In this document: in pieces, positions 27,621 through 39,742 of the stretch
Layout: each line of letters starts with the position of its first letter
How positions within the stretch are numbered: position 1 is the first letter of the stretch
DNA from: Onishia taeanensis
GTDB lineage: Bacteria; Pseudomonadota; Gammaproteobacteria; Pseudomonadales; Halomonadaceae
Direction: 5' to 3'
DNA length: 64,000 nt
Assembly: GCF_003268885.1 (NCBI RefSeq)
Contig: NZ_QLSX01000008.1
Coordinates: 62,001-126,000, forward strand
The notes under the pieces: generated by a model
Told to the model about the DNA's origin: nothing
Database searches by the model: none
What the model saw: the letters and a program-made list of their open reading frames with translations, nothing else
Made by a program: the position numbers and the translations under genes

Positions 27621-27673
27621 GCATACGTTGGAAGTTGCTTTCGTGGAAAACCGCCGTAAGAAAAAACCGCACA

Positions 27674-27704
27674 TAAAAAAAGGCACCCCGAAGGGTGCCC
27701 TTTT
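27674..27704 (-). terminator. terminator of sucCD
   Basis: On the minus strand: stem GGCACCC / GGGTGCC with a TTCG tetraloop (27682-27699), followed by a run of seven T. It lies 25 bp after the sucD stop. The plus strand also has TTTT, so it may be bidirectional. Confidence 0.92.
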
Positions 27705-27726
27705 GCCATGAGGCGGGTCCGCTGGC

Positions 27727-28599
27727 TTACCAGCCAGTGACCTGCTTCAGGGCGTCGCCGATGTCGGCGAGGGAGCGCACGGTCTTGACGCCCGCAGCTT
27801 CCAACGCGCCGAACTTCTCGTCGGCCGTGCCCTTACCGCCGGAGATGATAGCACCGGCATGGCCCATGCGCTTACCGGGAGGTGCGGTCACGCCCGCGAT
27901 GTAGGCGACCACCGGCTTGGAAACGTTGGCCTTGATGTAGGCCGCGGCTTCTTCCTCAGCGGTACCACCGATCTCGCCGATCATGACGATGGCTTCGGTC
28001 TGCGGGTCCTTCTCGAACATCTCGAGGATGTCGATGAAGTTGGAACCCGGGATCGGATCACCACCGATGCCGACACAGCTGGACTGACCGTAGCCGTGGT
28101 CAGTGGTCTGCTTGACGGCTTCGTAGGTCAGGGTGCCGGAGCGCGACACGATACCGACCTTGCCCGGCTTGTGGATGTGGCCCGGCATGATGCCGATCTT
28201 GCTTTCGCCCGGGGTGATAACGCCCGGGCAGTTCGGGCCAATCAGGCGCACGCCCAGCTCGTCGCACTTGACCTTGGCATCCAGCATATCGAGCGTCGGG
28301 ATGCCTTCGGTGATGCAGACGATCAGCTTGATGCCACCGTTGGCGGCTTCAAGGATGGAGTCCTTGCAGAACGGAGCCGGCACGTAGATCACGGACGCTT
28401 CTGCGCCGGTCGCGGCGACGGCTTCCTTGACGGTGTTGAATACCGGCAGGCCCAGATGCTCCTGGCCGCCCTTGCCCGGGGTCACGCCGCCGACCATCTG
28501 AGTGCCGTAGGCGATGGCCTGTTCGGAGTGGAAGGTCCCCTGGCCACCGGTGAAGCCCTGGCAGATGACCTTGGTGTTCTTATCGATCAGGATACTCAT
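27727..28599 (-). CDS. sucD: succinyl-CoA ligase (synthetase) alpha subunit
   Basis: 290-aa alpha subunit of succinyl-CoA synthetase, which converts succinyl-CoA, ADP (or GDP) and Pi to succinate, CoA and NTP. CoA-binding Rossmann start: [24 protein letters not shown]; the phosphohistidine is in [10 protein letters not shown] (about H247). Length equals E. coli SucD. It starts at the last base of the sucC stop (one-base overlap), so the subunits are translated together. Confidence 0.96.
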   Translation of the reverse strand: MSILIDKNTKVICQGFTGGQGTFHSEQAIAYGTQMVGGVTPGKGGQEHLGLPVFNTVKEAVAATGAEASVIYVPAPFCKDSILEAANGGIKLIVCITEGIPTLDMLDAKVKCDELGVRLIGPNCPGVITPGESKIGIMPGHIHKPGKVGIVSRSGTLTYEAVKQTTDHGYGQSSCVGIGGDPIPGSNFIDILEMFEKDPQTEAIVMIGEIGGTAEEEAAAYIKANVSKPVVAYIAGVTAPPGKRMGHAGAIISGGKGTADEKFGALEAAGVKTVRSLADIGDALKQVTGW

Positions 28600-29765
28600 T
28601 ACTTGCCCTCCGCTGCCTTGACGACCTGCTGTGCCGCGTCAGTCAGGCTGGTAGCAGCGATGATGTTCAGACCGCTGGACGCCAGTTTTTCGGCACCCAG
28701 CTCGGCGTTGTTGCCTTCCAGACGCACCACGACCGGCACGTTGACGCCGACCTGCTCGACGGCACCGATGATGCCCTCGGCGATCATGTCGCAACGCACG
28801 ATACCGCCGAAGATGTTGACCAGCACGGCCTTGACGTTGTCGTCGGACAGGATGATCTTGAACGCTTCCGCCACGCGTTCCTTGGTGGCGCCACCGCCCA
28901 CGTCAAGGAAGTTGGCCGGCTTGCCGCCGTTCAGGTTGACGATGTCCATGGTGCCCATGGCCAGGCCAGCACCGTTGACCATGCAACCGATGTTGCCGTC
29001 GAGCGCCACGTAGTTCAGTTCCCAGGCGGCCGCTTCGGCTTCACGCGCGTCTTCCTGAGACGGGTCCTGCATGGCCTGCAGGTCCGGGTGACGATAGAGA
29101 GCGTTGCCGTCCAGGCCCAGCTTGGCGTCGAGGCAGTGCAGGTTGCCTTCGTCGGTGATCACCAGCGGGTTGATCTCGAGCAGGGCGAGATCCTTGTCGT
29201 GGAACAGCTTCGACAGACCCAGGAAGATCTTGGTGAACTGCTTGATCTGTTCCTTGTTCAGGCCCAGCGCGAAACCAAGCTCACGGGCCTGGTACGGCTG
29301 CGCGCCGACCAGCGGATCGATCTCGGCCTTGAGGATCTTCTCGGGCGTTTCCTCGGCGACCTTCTCGATCTCCACACCGCCTTCGGTGGAGGCCATGAAC
29401 ACCACGCGACGGGTGGTGCGGTCGACGACGGCGCCCAGGTACAGCTCGTTGGCGATGTCGGTGCAGTTCTCGACCAGGATCTTGGCAACCGGCTGACCGT
29501 GCTCGTCGGTCTGGAAGGTCACCAGGTTCTTGCCCAGCCACTGCTCGGCGAACGCCTTGGCTTCTTCCGGGCTCTTGATCAGCTTGACGCCGCCGGCCTT
29601 GCCGCGGCCACCGGCGTGGACCTGGGCCTTGACGACCCACTTGTCACCGCCGATCTTCTTGCAGGCTTCTGCAGCTTCTTCCGGGGTATCCACGGCGAAG
29701 CCCTTGGATACCGGCAGACCATAATCGGCAAACAGCTGTTTGCCCTGATACTCGTGAAGGTTCAT
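28599..29765 (-). CDS. sucC: succinyl-CoA ligase (synthetase) beta subunit
   Basis: 388-aa beta subunit with an ATP-grasp domain. It opens [20 protein letters not shown], then [19 protein letters not shown] in the nucleotide site, and ends with [17 protein letters not shown], which grips the power helix contact to SucD. Length equals E. coli SucC. It pairs with sucD downstream. A 140-bp gap separates it from lpd upstream; that gap may hold a promoter or a processing hairpin. Confidence 0.96.
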   Translation of the reverse strand: MNLHEYQGKQLFADYGLPVSKGFAVDTPEEAAEACKKIGGDKWVVKAQVHAGGRGKAGGVKLIKSPEEAKAFAEQWLGKNLVTFQTDEHGQPVAKILVENCTDIANELYLGAVVDRTTRRVVFMASTEGGVEIEKVAEETPEKILKAEIDPLVGAQPYQARELGFALGLNKEQIKQFTKIFLGLSKLFHDKDLALLEINPLVITDEGNLHCLDAKLGLDGNALYRHPDLQAMQDPSQEDAREAEAAAWELNYVALDGNIGCMVNGAGLAMGTMDIVNLNGGKPANFLDVGGGATKERVAEAFKIILSDDNVKAVLVNIFGGIVRCDMIAEGIIGAVEQVGVNVPVVVRLEGNNAELGAEKLASSGLNIIAATSLTDAAQQVVKAAEGK

Positions 29766-29868
29766 CGTGTCATGCCATTGGTTGCATTTGACTCGAACGA
29801 TGACCGTGGCCCGCCACCACTGTAGCGGGCCAGGTCATCCCCGTTCACCCCGAACCGGCCGGGGCGAG

Positions 29869-29890
29869 GCGCCGCTCAGAGAGGCGGCGC
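29869..29890 (-). other. hairpin in lpd-sucC gap
   Basis: Seven-bp arms GCGCCGC / GCGGCGC around an eight-base loop, just after the lpd stop. No T-run follows, so it is more likely an mRNA-stabilising or attenuating hairpin between lpd and sucC than a full terminator. Confidence 0.5.
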
Positions 29891-29905
29891 TCGTTGTTCG
29901 ACGAC

Positions 29906-31381
<1,476 letters not shown>

Positions 31382-31391
31382 TCACGCCGGC

Positions 31392-32993
31392 TCAGATATC
31401 GAGCAGCAGGCGTGCCGGGTCCTCGAGGAGTTCCTTGATGGTCACCAGGAACTGGACCGCATCCTTGCCATCGATCATGCGGTGATCGTATGACACGGCA
31501 AGATACATCATCGGACGAATCTCGACCTTGCCGTTCACCGCCATCGGGCGTTCCTGGATCTTGTGCATGCCAAGGATCGCAGTCTGCGGCGGGTTGAGGA
31601 TCGGCGTCGACATCAGCGAACCGAAGATGCCGCCGTTGGTAATGGTGAAGGTACCGCCCTGCATTTCATCGATGCCGAGCTTGCCAGCGCGGGCCCGCTT
31701 GCCGAAGTCGACGATGGTCTTCTCGACATCGGCGATCTTCATGCTGTCGGTGTCACGCAGCACCGGCACGACCAGACCACGCTCGGTGGACACGGCAACG
31801 CCGATATCCTGATAGCCGTGGTAGACGATGTCGCTGCCGTCGATGGAAGCGTTTACGTCCGGGAAGCGCTTGAGCGCCTCGGAGGCCGCCTTGACGAAGA
31901 AGCCCATGAAGCCGAGCTTGGTGTCGTGCGCCTTGAGGAAGGTGTCCTTGTACTGAGCGCGCAGATCCATCACCGCGCCCATGTCCACCTCATTGTAGGT
32001 GGTAAGCATGGCAGCGGTCTGCTGCGCTTCGACCAGACGCTTGGCAATGGTCTTGCGCAGACGGCTCATCGGCACGCGCTTCTCGGGGCGCTCGCCTTCG
32101 ACGACCGGAGCGGTAGCAGCCGGCGCCGCGGCACTGGTCGGTGCCTTGGACTTCTTGGCGCTACCTTCCTTGACGGCCTTCTGGACGTCTTCTTTCAGCA
32201 CGCGACCACCCTTGCCGGTGCCTTCGATCTTGGCCACGTCTAGGTCATGCTCGGCGACCATCTTGCGCGCCGCCGGGGCGAGAATCTTATCGCCGACCTT
32301 CTCGTCACTGCCTTGGTCGTCGCTGCCTTGATCGCTGCTGTCCTGAGACGCAGAGGCGCTGCCCTTGTCGGCCGAAGCGGCATCGCCGCCGGCGCCTTCG
32401 GCGAAGCTTGCCAGCACGGCCTCGGACTCGACCTGAGCGCCTTCCTCGACCTTGATCTCAGAGAGCGCGCCGTCGGCCGGTGCGACCACCTCGAGCACCA
32501 CCTTGTCGGTCTCGATGTCGACCAGCACTTCATCGCGCTTGACCGCTTCACCGACCTTCTTGTGCCAGGTCGCGACCGTGCCTTCCTGGATGGACTCCGG
32601 GAAGGTCGGCGCCTTGACGTCATGGGACTTACCGGAGGCCTCGGCCTTCGGGGCCGGCTCGGCATCGCTCTTGTCTGCGTCGCTCTTGCCAGAGGCCTGG
32701 TCAGCAGACTTGTCGTCGGCTTTGGGCTCGGCTTTGGGCTCGGCCTTGGCCTCACCTGCTGCGCCGAGGATGCCCAGGACCTGCTCGGAGGCGACAGTGT
32801 CGCCTTCTTCGGCCTTGATCTCGCTCAGTGTGCCGGCCTCGGGTGCCACGACCTCGAGCACCACCTTGTCGGTCTCGATTTCGACGATCAGTTCGTCACG
32901 CTCGACGCTGTCACCCGGCTTCTTGTGCCAGGCAGCGACGCTGCCCTCGGCAACGGATTCCGGAAAGGTTGGCGCTTTGATCTCGGTAGCCAT
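31392..32993 (-). CDS. sucB: 2-oxoglutarate dehydrogenase E2 with two lipoyl domains
   Basis: 533-aa dihydrolipoyllysine succinyltransferase. Unlike the roughly 400-aa E. coli enzyme it has two tandem lipoyl domains: lipoyl-lysines K43 and K164, each in an [10 protein letters not shown] context, separated by an Ala/Lys/Ser/Asp-rich linker (about 80-124). A second acidic linker (200-235) leads to the E3/E1-binding domain (about 236-275, [16 protein letters not shown]). The catalytic domain ends with the active-site [11 protein letters not shown] (H504, D508). It takes succinyl groups from SucA to CoA in the cytosolic OGDH core. Between sucA and lpd in the operon. Confidence 0.95.
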   Translation of the reverse strand: MATEIKAPTFPESVAEGSVAAWHKKPGDSVERDELIVEIETDKVVLEVVAPEAGTLSEIKAEEGDTVASEQVLGILGAAGEAKAEPKAEPKADDKSADQASGKSDADKSDAEPAPKAEASGKSHDVKAPTFPESIQEGTVATWHKKVGEAVKRDEVLVDIETDKVVLEVVAPADGALSEIKVEEGAQVESEAVLASFAEGAGGDAASADKGSASASQDSSDQGSDDQGSDEKVGDKILAPAARKMVAEHDLDVAKIEGTGKGGRVLKEDVQKAVKEGSAKKSKAPTSAAAPAATAPVVEGERPEKRVPMSRLRKTIAKRLVEAQQTAAMLTTYNEVDMGAVMDLRAQYKDTFLKAHDTKLGFMGFFVKAASEALKRFPDVNASIDGSDIVYHGYQDIGVAVSTERGLVVPVLRDTDSMKIADVEKTIVDFGKRARAGKLGIDEMQGGTFTITNGGIFGSLMSTPILNPPQTAILGMHKIQERPMAVNGKVEIRPMMYLAVSYDHRMIDGKDAVQFLVTIKELLEDPARLLLDI

Positions 32994-33036
32994 TGAATTT
33001 CCCTTGTGTGTTCTCTCTCGTCCGATGGAGACGCCT

Positions 33037-35871
33037 TCAGGCGTTGAAGGCGTCGTCCACCAGTTGGCGCTGCTGTTCTACGTGCACGGACATATAGCCG
33101 GCGGCCGGGGCCGCAGAGGCGGGACGACCGGCAAACTTCAGGTCGCGACCCATGCCTTCGCGCAGCATGTCGGCGACAACCCGCATGTGATGCTGGCTCT
33201 GATACCAGGCGCCCTGGTTGAGCGGCTCTTCCTGACACCAGACGACCTGCTCGAGGTTCGGATAGACCTTGAGGGCCGCCTGCAGCTCTTCCTTCGGGAA
33301 GGGGTAGACCTGCTCGATGCGCACCACCGCGGTGTCTTCACGCTCGTTCTCGGCACGGTAGGCGGCGAGATCATAGTAGACCTTGCCGGAACACAGCACC
33401 GCCCGCTTGACCTTATCGGCCTCGAGTTTGCCCTGATCAGGCAGCACCATCTGGAACTTGCCGTGGGCCAGTTCCTCGAGGGTGGACGTCGCTTCCTTGT
33501 GGCGCAGCAGGCTCTTCGGCGACATCACCACCAGCGGTTTTCTGAGCGGACGAATCACCTGACGACGCAGCAGATGGAAGATCTGCGCCGGGGTCGTCGG
33601 CACGCAGACCTGCATGTTGTGCTCGGCACACAGCTGCAGGAAGCGCTCGAGACGCGCCGAGGAGTGCTCGGGCCCCTGCCCCTCATACCCGTGAGGCAGC
33701 AGCATGGTCAGGCCACACAGCCGCCCCCACTTGGTCTCGCCCGAAGAGATGAACTGGTCGACCACCACCTGGGCGCCGTTGAAGAAGTCCCCGAACTGGG
33801 CCTCCCACACATCAAGCGCATTGGGCATGGTGGTGGAATAGCCGTACTCGAAGGCAAGCACGGCTTCTTCCGAGAGGAAGGAGTCGTGGATGGTGAAGCG
33901 CGGCTGACCGTCGGCGATGTGCTCAAGCGGCACATAGGTGCTGCCGTCCTTCTGGTTGTGCACCACCGCGTGGCGGTGGGAGAAGGTGCCGCGACCACTG
34001 TCCTGACCGGTAATGCGGATCGGATGGCCCTGATCGAGCAGCGTGGCGTAGGCCAGGGTTTCGGCGAAGCCCCAGTTCAGCGCCATGCCGCCGGCGACCA
34101 TCTTGCGACGGTCCTCGTAGATCTTGGCGACCTGCCGCTGGACCTGAATGCCGTCCGGCACCTCGCACATCTTGTTGGCGAGCTGCTGCATGCGCTTCAT
34201 GTCGACGGTGGTATCGGCATCGCCGGTCCACTCATGGCCCAGATACGGCGCCCAGTCGACGAACAGCGACGTATTCGGCTCCTTGACCAGCGCGTTGGCC
34301 ACATGGTTGCCGGCCATCAGGTCGTCGCGATACTTCTCCATCTGCGCCTTGGCATCGTCTTCAGTGATGATGCCCTCATCGACCAGCCGCTTGACGAAGT
34401 GCGTGCGCGCCGACGGATGATTCTTGATCTTCTGATACATCATCGGCTGCGTGCCGGACGGCTCGTCGGCTTCGTTGTGGCCGCGACGACGGTAGCAGAC
34501 CAGGTCGATGACCACGTCACGCTTGAACTGATGACGATAGTCGATGGCGACCTGGGTCGCGTGCAGCACGGCGTCCGGGTCGTCACCGTTGACGTGGAAG
34601 ATCGGCGCCTGAACCATCTTGGCGATGTCGGTGCAGTACTCGGTAGAGCGCGTATCGCCAGGATGCGAGGTGGTGAAGCCGACCTGGTTGTTGATCACGA
34701 TGTGCACCGTGCCACCGGTCTTGTAGGCACGGGTCTGCGACATCTGGAAGGTTTCCATGACTACGCCTTGCCCTGCTAGGGCCGCGTCACCATGGATGTT
34801 GATCGGCAGCACCTTGCTGCCATCGCTGTCGTCGCGACGGTCCTGACGGGCCCGCACCGAGCCTTCGACCACCGGGGAGACGATCTCCAGGTGGGACGGG
34901 TTGAACGCCAGCGCCAGGTGAACTTCGCCACCACTGGTCATCACATTCGAGCTGAAGCCCTGGTGATACTTGACGTCGCCGGAGCCCTGAGAGATCACCT
35001 TCTTACCGTCGAATTCCTCGATCAGCTCGGAGGGGCTCTTGCCCAGAATGTTGACCAGCAGGTTGAGGCGACCGCGGTGCGCCATGCCGATGACGACTTC
35101 CTTGGTGCCATAGCCGCCGGCCCGCTGGATGATCTCGTCCATCATCGGAATAAAGGTCTCGCCACCCTCGAGCCCGAAGCGCTTGGTGCCCGGGTACTTG
35201 GACGCCAGGTAGCTTTCCAGACCCTCGGCCGCCGTCAGCCGCTCGAGCACGTGCTTGCGTACGTCCGGGCTGAACTTGGGCTTGGAGCGCACCGACTCGA
35301 AACGCTGCTGCAGCCAGCGTTTCTCTTCGGTGTCGACGATGTGCATGATCTCGCAGCCGATGGAGCGGCAGTAGGTCTGCTCCAGGGCGTCGACGATTTC
35401 CTTGAGCGGCGCCTTGTCCTTGCCCAGGAAGAAAGACCCGGTCTGGAACTCGGTATCCAGGTCGGCCTTGGTCAGCTGGTGGAAGGACAGGTCGAGATCC
35501 GGCACCGGCACCTGACTGCGCAGGTTCAGGGGATCGATATCGGCCTTCTGGTGGCCACGAAAGCGATACGCATTGATCAGCTGAAGAACTTTGACCTGCT
35601 TCTTGCTCTCACCGCTGTCGACGCTGGCAACGGCCTGTGTGCCACGACGGGACTGGCCGAGCTGATAGAACTGGTCGCGAATCGGACTTAGCGGAATATC
35701 CTGGGAGGGGCTGCCATCCGGGCGGGGCAATTGATCAAAGTAATTGCGCCACTCGTCGGGGACAGCGTTTGGATCGACGAGGTACTGTTCGTATAGCGCT
35801 TCCACATAGTGGGCATTTCCGCCACTGACATGGGAGGTGCGCCACATCAACTCCATTATGCCTTCTTGCAT
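33037..35871 (-). CDS. sucA: 2-oxoglutarate dehydrogenase E1
   Basis: 944-aa thiamine-diphosphate-dependent E1 that decarboxylates 2-oxoglutarate and succinylates the lipoyl groups of SucB. The N-terminal arm starts [31 protein letters not shown], matching Pseudomonas SucA, which is why the ATG at 35871 is preferred over 35856. Landmarks include [34 protein letters not shown], the GDDPDAV segment of the ThDP site, and [21 protein letters not shown]. Length fits the family (about 930-950). 43 bp separate it from sucB. Confidence 0.96.
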   Translation of the reverse strand: MQEGIMELMWRTSHVSGGNAHYVEALYEQYLVDPNAVPDEWRNYFDQLPRPDGSPSQDIPLSPIRDQFYQLGQSRRGTQAVASVDSGESKKQVKVLQLINAYRFRGHQKADIDPLNLRSQVPVPDLDLSFHQLTKADLDTEFQTGSFFLGKDKAPLKEIVDALEQTYCRSIGCEIMHIVDTEEKRWLQQRFESVRSKPKFSPDVRKHVLERLTAAEGLESYLASKYPGTKRFGLEGGETFIPMMDEIIQRAGGYGTKEVVIGMAHRGRLNLLVNILGKSPSELIEEFDGKKVISQGSGDVKYHQGFSSNVMTSGGEVHLALAFNPSHLEIVSPVVEGSVRARQDRRDDSDGSKVLPINIHGDAALAGQGVVMETFQMSQTRAYKTGGTVHIVINNQVGFTTSHPGDTRSTEYCTDIAKMVQAPIFHVNGDDPDAVLHATQVAIDYRHQFKRDVVIDLVCYRRRGHNEADEPSGTQPMMYQKIKNHPSARTHFVKRLVDEGIITEDDAKAQMEKYRDDLMAGNHVANALVKEPNTSLFVDWAPYLGHEWTGDADTTVDMKRMQQLANKMCEVPDGIQVQRQVAKIYEDRRKMVAGGMALNWGFAETLAYATLLDQGHPIRITGQDSGRGTFSHRHAVVHNQKDGSTYVPLEHIADGQPRFTIHDSFLSEEAVLAFEYGYSTTMPNALDVWEAQFGDFFNGAQVVVDQFISSGETKWGRLCGLTMLLPHGYEGQGPEHSSARLERFLQLCAEHNMQVCVPTTPAQIFHLLRRQVIRPLRKPLVVMSPKSLLRHKEATSTLEELAHGKFQMVLPDQGKLEADKVKRAVLCSGKVYYDLAAYRAENEREDTAVVRIEQVYPFPKEELQAALKVYPNLEQVVWCQEEPLNQGAWYQSQHHMRVVADMLREGMGRDLKFAGRPASAAPAAGYMSVHVEQQRQLVDDAFNA

Positions 35872-36122
35872 GTCTCGGTCACCCTACACTGATGGGGTGT
35901 TATCGGCGCCATCTACGGCATCGCCGCATCGGCGTGACTGTTGCCCTGCCGGTTGGGCTTGTGTCCTGATCCGGCGAGCTTCGGCACGAACCGTAAGCCC
36001 AGGTCTCGATCGTCAAAAGCCGGTGCACAGGGCACCGGCTCTTGGCGACGGGGCCGGCTCAGCCGCGGCGAAACGCCACGGCCTGAGATCGGCGCCCATG
36101 ATAGCAAGACGAGCGCGACGAT
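35872..36122 (-). other. sdhB-sucA intergenic region
   Basis: 250 bp between sdhB and sucA on the same strand. It holds a terminator-like hairpin after sdhB (36018-36040) and presumably a separate sucA promoter downstream of it. No gene is supported. Confidence 0.5.
36014..36041 (-). terminator. hairpin after sdhB
   Basis: On the minus strand: nine-bp perfect stem AGCCGGTGC / GCACCGGCT, loop CCTGT, then TTTTGAC. The short T-run suggests partial termination between sdhCDAB and sucAB-lpd-sucCD. Confidence 0.7.
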
Positions 36123-36833
36123 TTAAGTGGCATTCGCCAGCAGCATCTCGCGGATCTTGCCGATCGCCCGCGTCGGGTTGAGACCCTTCGGGCAGACCGC
36201 GACACAGTTCATGATCCCACGGCAGCGGAAGACGCTGAACGGATCCTCGAGTTCGGCGAGACGCTCACTGGTCGCCTCGTCACGCGAGTCGGCCAGGAAG
36301 CGGTAGGCCTGCAGCAGGCCGGCCGGTCCGACGAACTTGTCCGGGTTCCACCAGAACGACGGGCAGGACGTCGAGCAGCAGGCGCACAGGATGCACTCGT
36401 AGAGACCGTCGAGCTTGTCGCGATCTTCCGGCGACTGCAGGCGCTCGATGGCCGGCTCCGGCGTGTCGTTCTGCAGGTACGGCTGAATACGCTCGTACTG
36501 CTTGTAGAACAGGGCCATATCGACCACCAGGTCACGAATGACCGGCAGGCCGGGCAGCGGACGCAGGGTCAGCTTGCCGCCCTTGACCACTTCAGACAGC
36601 GGCGTGATGCAGGCCAGGCCGTTCTTGCCGTTCATGTTCATACCGTCGGAGCCACAGACCCCTTCCCGGCAGCTGCGACGATAGGCCATGGAGCTGTCCT
36701 GCTCCTTGATCATGGCCAGGACATTCAGAACCATTACATCGCGGCCCTGAGTGTCCACCTGAAACTCCTGCATGTACGGCGCGGAGTCGGTTTCCGGATT
36801 GTAGCGGTAGACGGATACCTGAAGCATGGACAT
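36123..36833 (-). CDS. sdhB: succinate dehydrogenase iron-sulphur subunit
   Basis: 236-aa subunit carrying three Fe-S clusters of complex II. [2Fe-2S] ligands C55, C60, D63 and C75 in SCREGVCGSDGMNMNG and LAC; [4Fe-4S] in CILCACCSTSCPSFWW; [3Fe-4S] in CRGIMNCVAVCPKGLNP. Electrons pass from SdhA FAD to ubiquinone in SdhCD. The positions match E. coli SdhB. It lies 11 bp after sdhA; the ribosome site is AAGGGGG. Confidence 0.96.
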   Translation of the reverse strand: MSMLQVSVYRYNPETDSAPYMQEFQVDTQGRDVMVLNVLAMIKEQDSSMAYRRSCREGVCGSDGMNMNGKNGLACITPLSEVVKGGKLTLRPLPGLPVIRDLVVDMALFYKQYERIQPYLQNDTPEPAIERLQSPEDRDKLDGLYECILCACCSTSCPSFWWNPDKFVGPAGLLQAYRFLADSRDEATSERLAELEDPFSVFRCRGIMNCVAVCPKGLNPTRAIGKIREMLLANAT

Positions 36834-36844
36834 CGTGGACCCCC

Positions 36845-38617
36845 TTAGTAGGTACGGACTTTAGGCTCGAAGGTGTCGACGGTCTTCGGCGTGAAGTTGA
36901 CGTCGCGCTTACCCAGCGTTTTGGTGGCCGGGAAGAACAGCGAGTGCTTCAGCCAGTTGACATCGTCACGGTCCGGATAGTCGTAACGGGAATGCGCACC
37001 GCGGCTTTCCTTGCGTTCCAGCGCAGAAATCGCGGTGGCCTCGGCCACTTCCATCAGGTTGTCGAGCTCCAGGGCTTCGACACGTGCGGTATTGAAGGCA
37101 TTCGACTTGTCGCCCAGGTGAGCGTTGTTGATCCGCTCACGCAGTTCGGCGAGCTTCTTGACGCCTTCCTGCATGTTGTCTTCCTGGCGGAAGACGCCGA
37201 AGGCGCTCTGCATGATGTCCTGCAGCTCGGCCTTGAGGGCCGGCACGGACTCGCCGCCGCTGGACTCGTTCCAGCGATTCAGGCGCGTCATGGCCGCGTC
37301 AATGTCGGACTGAGTGGCGTCAAGGTACTCGATGCCCTCATTCAGCGCGCCTTCGATGTACATGCCGGCAGCGCGGCCGAACACCACCAGGTCGAGCAGC
37401 GAGTTGCCGCCCAGACGGTTGGCACCGTGAACCGACACGCAGGCCGCTTCGCCACAGGCGAACAGGCCGTTGACGATCTGATCGTTGCCGTCCTCGTCCT
37501 GCATGACCGCCTGGCCGTGAATGTTGGTGGGGATACCGCCCATCATGTAGTGGCAGGTCGGCACGACCGGGATCGGCTCCTTGGCAGGATCGACATGAGC
37601 AAAGGTCTTGGACAGCTCGACGATGCCCGGCAGGCGCTTGCCGAGGACGTCCTCGCCAAGGTGGTCAAGCTTCAGGAAGACGTGATCGCCCTTCTCGCCA
37701 CAGCCGCGGCCTTCGAGGATCTCCAGGACCATGGAACGGGCGACCACATCGCGGCCGGCCAGATCCTTGGCGTTCGGCGCATAACGCTCCATGAAGCGCT
37801 CGCCGTCCTTGTTGATCAGATAACCACCCTCGCCGCGGCAGCCCTCGGTGACCAAGGTGCCGGCGCCGTAGATACCGGTCGGGTGGAACTGCCACATCTC
37901 CATGTCCTGCATCGGGAAGCCCGCACGCATGGCCATGCCGATGCCGTCGCCGGTATTGATCAGGGCGTTGGTAGTGGAGGCGTAGATACGGCCAGCACCG
38001 CCGGTCGCCAGCACGGTGGCCTTGGACTTGACGTGCACCACTTCGCCGGTCTCGATGCACATGGCGATACAACCCACCACGTCGCCGTTGGCGTTCTTGA
38101 CCAGATCGACCGCATACCACTCGTTGAGGAAGGTGGTGTTGTTCTTCAGGTTGTTCTGATAAAGCGTGTGCAGCAGCGCATGGCCGGTACGGTCGGCGGC
38201 CGCACAGGTACGTGCCGCCTGACCGCCCTTGCCGAAGTCCTTGGACTGACCGCCGAACGGACGCTGATAGATGCGGCCGTTGTCGAAGCGGGAGAACGGC
38301 AGGCCCATGTGCTCGAGCTCGAACACCGCCTTGGGACCTTCAGAACACATGTACTCGGCCGCGTCCTGGTCGGCGATGTAGTCGCCGCCCTTGACGGTGT
38401 CATACATGTGCCAGCGCCAGTCGTCGTCCGGATCGGAGGACGCGATGGCACAGGTGATACCGCCCTGAGCAGACACGGTATGCGAGCGAGTCGGGAAGAC
38501 CTTGGAGAGTACCGCGGTCTTCTTGCCGGACTTGGCCAGCTCGAGAGCGGCACGCAGGCCGGAGCCGCCACCACCGATGATGATTGCGTCGAAGGTCAGG
38601 CTACGCATGTTAGACAT
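36845..38617 (-). CDS. sdhA: succinate dehydrogenase flavoprotein subunit
   Basis: 590-aa flavoprotein that oxidises succinate to fumarate on the cytosolic face of the inner membrane. FAD Rossmann [11 protein letters not shown] at residues 15-25; covalent FAD histidine H46 in [11 protein letters not shown]; substrate-loop region [21 protein letters not shown]; active-site segment [18 protein letters not shown]. Length equals E. coli SdhA. Three bases separate it from sdhD. GGGGAG ribosome site before the ATG at 38617. Confidence 0.97.
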   Translation of the reverse strand: MSNMRSLTFDAIIIGGGGSGLRAALELAKSGKKTAVLSKVFPTRSHTVSAQGGITCAIASSDPDDDWRWHMYDTVKGGDYIADQDAAEYMCSEGPKAVFELEHMGLPFSRFDNGRIYQRPFGGQSKDFGKGGQAARTCAAADRTGHALLHTLYQNNLKNNTTFLNEWYAVDLVKNANGDVVGCIAMCIETGEVVHVKSKATVLATGGAGRIYASTTNALINTGDGIGMAMRAGFPMQDMEMWQFHPTGIYGAGTLVTEGCRGEGGYLINKDGERFMERYAPNAKDLAGRDVVARSMVLEILEGRGCGEKGDHVFLKLDHLGEDVLGKRLPGIVELSKTFAHVDPAKEPIPVVPTCHYMMGGIPTNIHGQAVMQDEDGNDQIVNGLFACGEAACVSVHGANRLGGNSLLDLVVFGRAAGMYIEGALNEGIEYLDATQSDIDAAMTRLNRWNESSGGESVPALKAELQDIMQSAFGVFRQEDNMQEGVKKLAELRERINNAHLGDKSNAFNTARVEALELDNLMEVAEATAISALERKESRGAHSRYDYPDRDDVNWLKHSLFFPATKTLGKRDVNFTPKTVDTFEPKVRTY

Positions 38618-38620
38618 TTA

Positions 38621-38968
38621 TCAGGCTCCCCACAGGACTTGAACGCCCCACACCAGAAAGACAAAGATGGCCAGGATGATCACGGCCTGGGCTGCGAGAC
38701 GGATGGCGGTCGGCTTCAGGTAATCGGTGGTCACCGTCCACAGGCCAATCCAGGCGTGGGCGGCCATCGACACGAAGGCGAGCAGCGAGAAGATACGCAT
38801 CCAGGTCGAGCCGAACAGGCCGCTCCAAGTGGCGTAGTCAAGGTTCGGGTGCAGCAGCAGATAGCCGACCATGAAGAGCGTGTAAAGCGCCAGAATGACG
38901 GCCGAGGCGCGCTGGATCAGCCAATCAGACAGGCCGCTACGACCGAAGTTCGTGATGTTGGTTACCAT
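38621..38968 (-). CDS. sdhD: succinate dehydrogenase membrane anchor subunit
   Basis: 115-aa membrane anchor with three spans (about residues 18-40, 50-75, 85-110). It starts MVTNITNFGRSGLSDWLIQRASAVILALYTLF, typical of SdhD; the histidine in SMAAHAWIGLWTVTTDY is the likely haem or quinone-site residue. Together with SdhC it binds haem b and ubiquinone. It overlaps sdhC by 7 bp. Confidence 0.94.
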   Translation of the reverse strand: MVTNITNFGRSGLSDWLIQRASAVILALYTLFMVGYLLLHPNLDYATWSGLFGSTWMRIFSLLAFVSMAAHAWIGLWTVTTDYLKPTAIRLAAQAVIILAIFVFLVWGVQVLWGA

Positions 38969-39339
38969 ACCCAGACTCCTGCCAGAATCACCAGAACGGC
39001 GCTGATCACGACGGTGATCTGCGCCTTCTTGATACCGCCCTCAAGGGTCACACCAATGTCAGCATCCATCAGCAAGTGCTTGATGCCGGCCACGAAGTGA
39101 AAGGCCAGGGCGGACAGCATGCCCCAAGTGATCAACTTGGCCAGGAAGTTGTGGGCAATCGCATCGCTTACAGCCTCAAATCCCTGCGGGGAAGACAGCG
39201 ACGTGTCCAGCGCCCAGAAGGCGAAGATCAGGCCGATGAAGAGGATGACGCCTGTGATGCGGTGAGCGATCGACGTTAGTGCCGGGAGGGGGAACTTGAT
39301 CGTACTGAGATCGAGATTTACGGGTCGTTTGCTATTCAC
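38962..39339 (-). CDS. sdhC: succinate dehydrogenase cytochrome b556 subunit
   Basis: 125-aa membrane subunit with three spans. Family N-terminal pattern RPVNLDLSTIKFPLPALTSIAHRITG (read as two pieces around FPLPALTS) contains the Ser and Arg of the quinone site, and AFHFVAGIKHLLMD gives the haem-ligand histidine. First gene of sdhCDAB. A clear sigma-70 promoter lies 135 bp upstream. Confidence 0.94.
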   Translation of the reverse strand: MNSKRPVNLDLSTIKFPLPALTSIAHRITGVILFIGLIFAFWALDTSLSSPQGFEAVSDAIAHNFLAKLITWGMLSALAFHFVAGIKHLLMDADIGVTLEGGIKKAQITVVISAVLVILAGVWVW

Positions 39340-39473
39340 GGCTCTTTACACACTCTCTTGGCCCGCTGTGGGTGCGTCGGGACTAGTGCCCGAGCGGGCG
39401 GTGGTTTTGAGGAAGGGCTCGGCCGTCTGCCAAGTCGACACGACCATACCTGTAGGCCAGTCGCGCGGAGTGG

Positions 39474-39502
39474 ATTATAGGGATTGGGCGCAACCATGAC
39501 AA
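39474..39502 (-). promoter_or_regulatory. sigma-70 promoter of sdhCDAB
   Basis: On the minus strand -35 TTGTCA (39497-39502), 17-bp spacer, -10 TATAAT (39474-39479, perfect consensus). It drives leftward transcription toward sdhC, leaving a leader of about 125 nt. Confidence 0.85.
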
Positions 39503-39639
39503 ATTGCGACAACCGGAGCCCCGCTAGTTACGCCTTGACCCATACCGGGAAAGGCGCACAATGATGCAAAGCACCAATAACTGTACAAAACAAGTACAGA
39601 AATCACAAGATTGCACAAGGCGGCCCGCCCAATGGCGAA

Positions 39640-39667
39640 TTGACAATCCTTGGATCGCTTCTATAGT
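39640..39667 (+). promoter_or_regulatory. sigma-70 promoter of gltA
   Basis: -35 TTGACA (39640-39645, perfect), 16-bp spacer, -10 TATAGT (39662-39667). Transcription would start near 39674, leaving a leader of about 70 nt before the gltA ATG. Confidence 0.85.
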
Positions 39668-39742
39668 GGGCTAACTTTTTTTGCCCGTACATCAAGCGAG
39701 TCAAGGACTTATCGCCGGATACCAGACAATGAGGAGCCTAGC

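Larger units (their letters stand above)
27427..27726. other. convergent non-coding gap with tandem repeat
   Basis: 300 bp between the rightward membrane-protein gene and the leftward sucD. It contains the 14-bp tandem repeat (27565-27620) and the sucD terminator; no gene is supported. Confidence 0.55.
39340..39742. other. divergent sdhC-gltA control region
   Basis: 403 bp between divergent TCA operons. It contains the two promoters listed separately and an inverted repeat CTGTAC-N7-GTACAG (39581-39599) about 40 bp upstream of the gltA -35. The section 39540-39660 is AT-richer than average. No gene supported. Confidence 0.7.

Noticed and set aside
32452-34779. 775-codon open frame opposite sucA/sucB
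   Set aside because: Antisense to two conserved genes; no domain and low-complexity composition.
36944-39100. 718-codon open frame opposite sdhA-sdhC
   Set aside because: Antisense shadow of conserved, clearly identified TCA genes; histidine/valine/glycine-rich composition typical of reverse-strand reading in high-GC DNA.
39581-39599. LexA (SOS) box
   Set aside because: The half-sites CTGT and ACAG are 11 bases apart instead of the eight required for the E. coli-type box.
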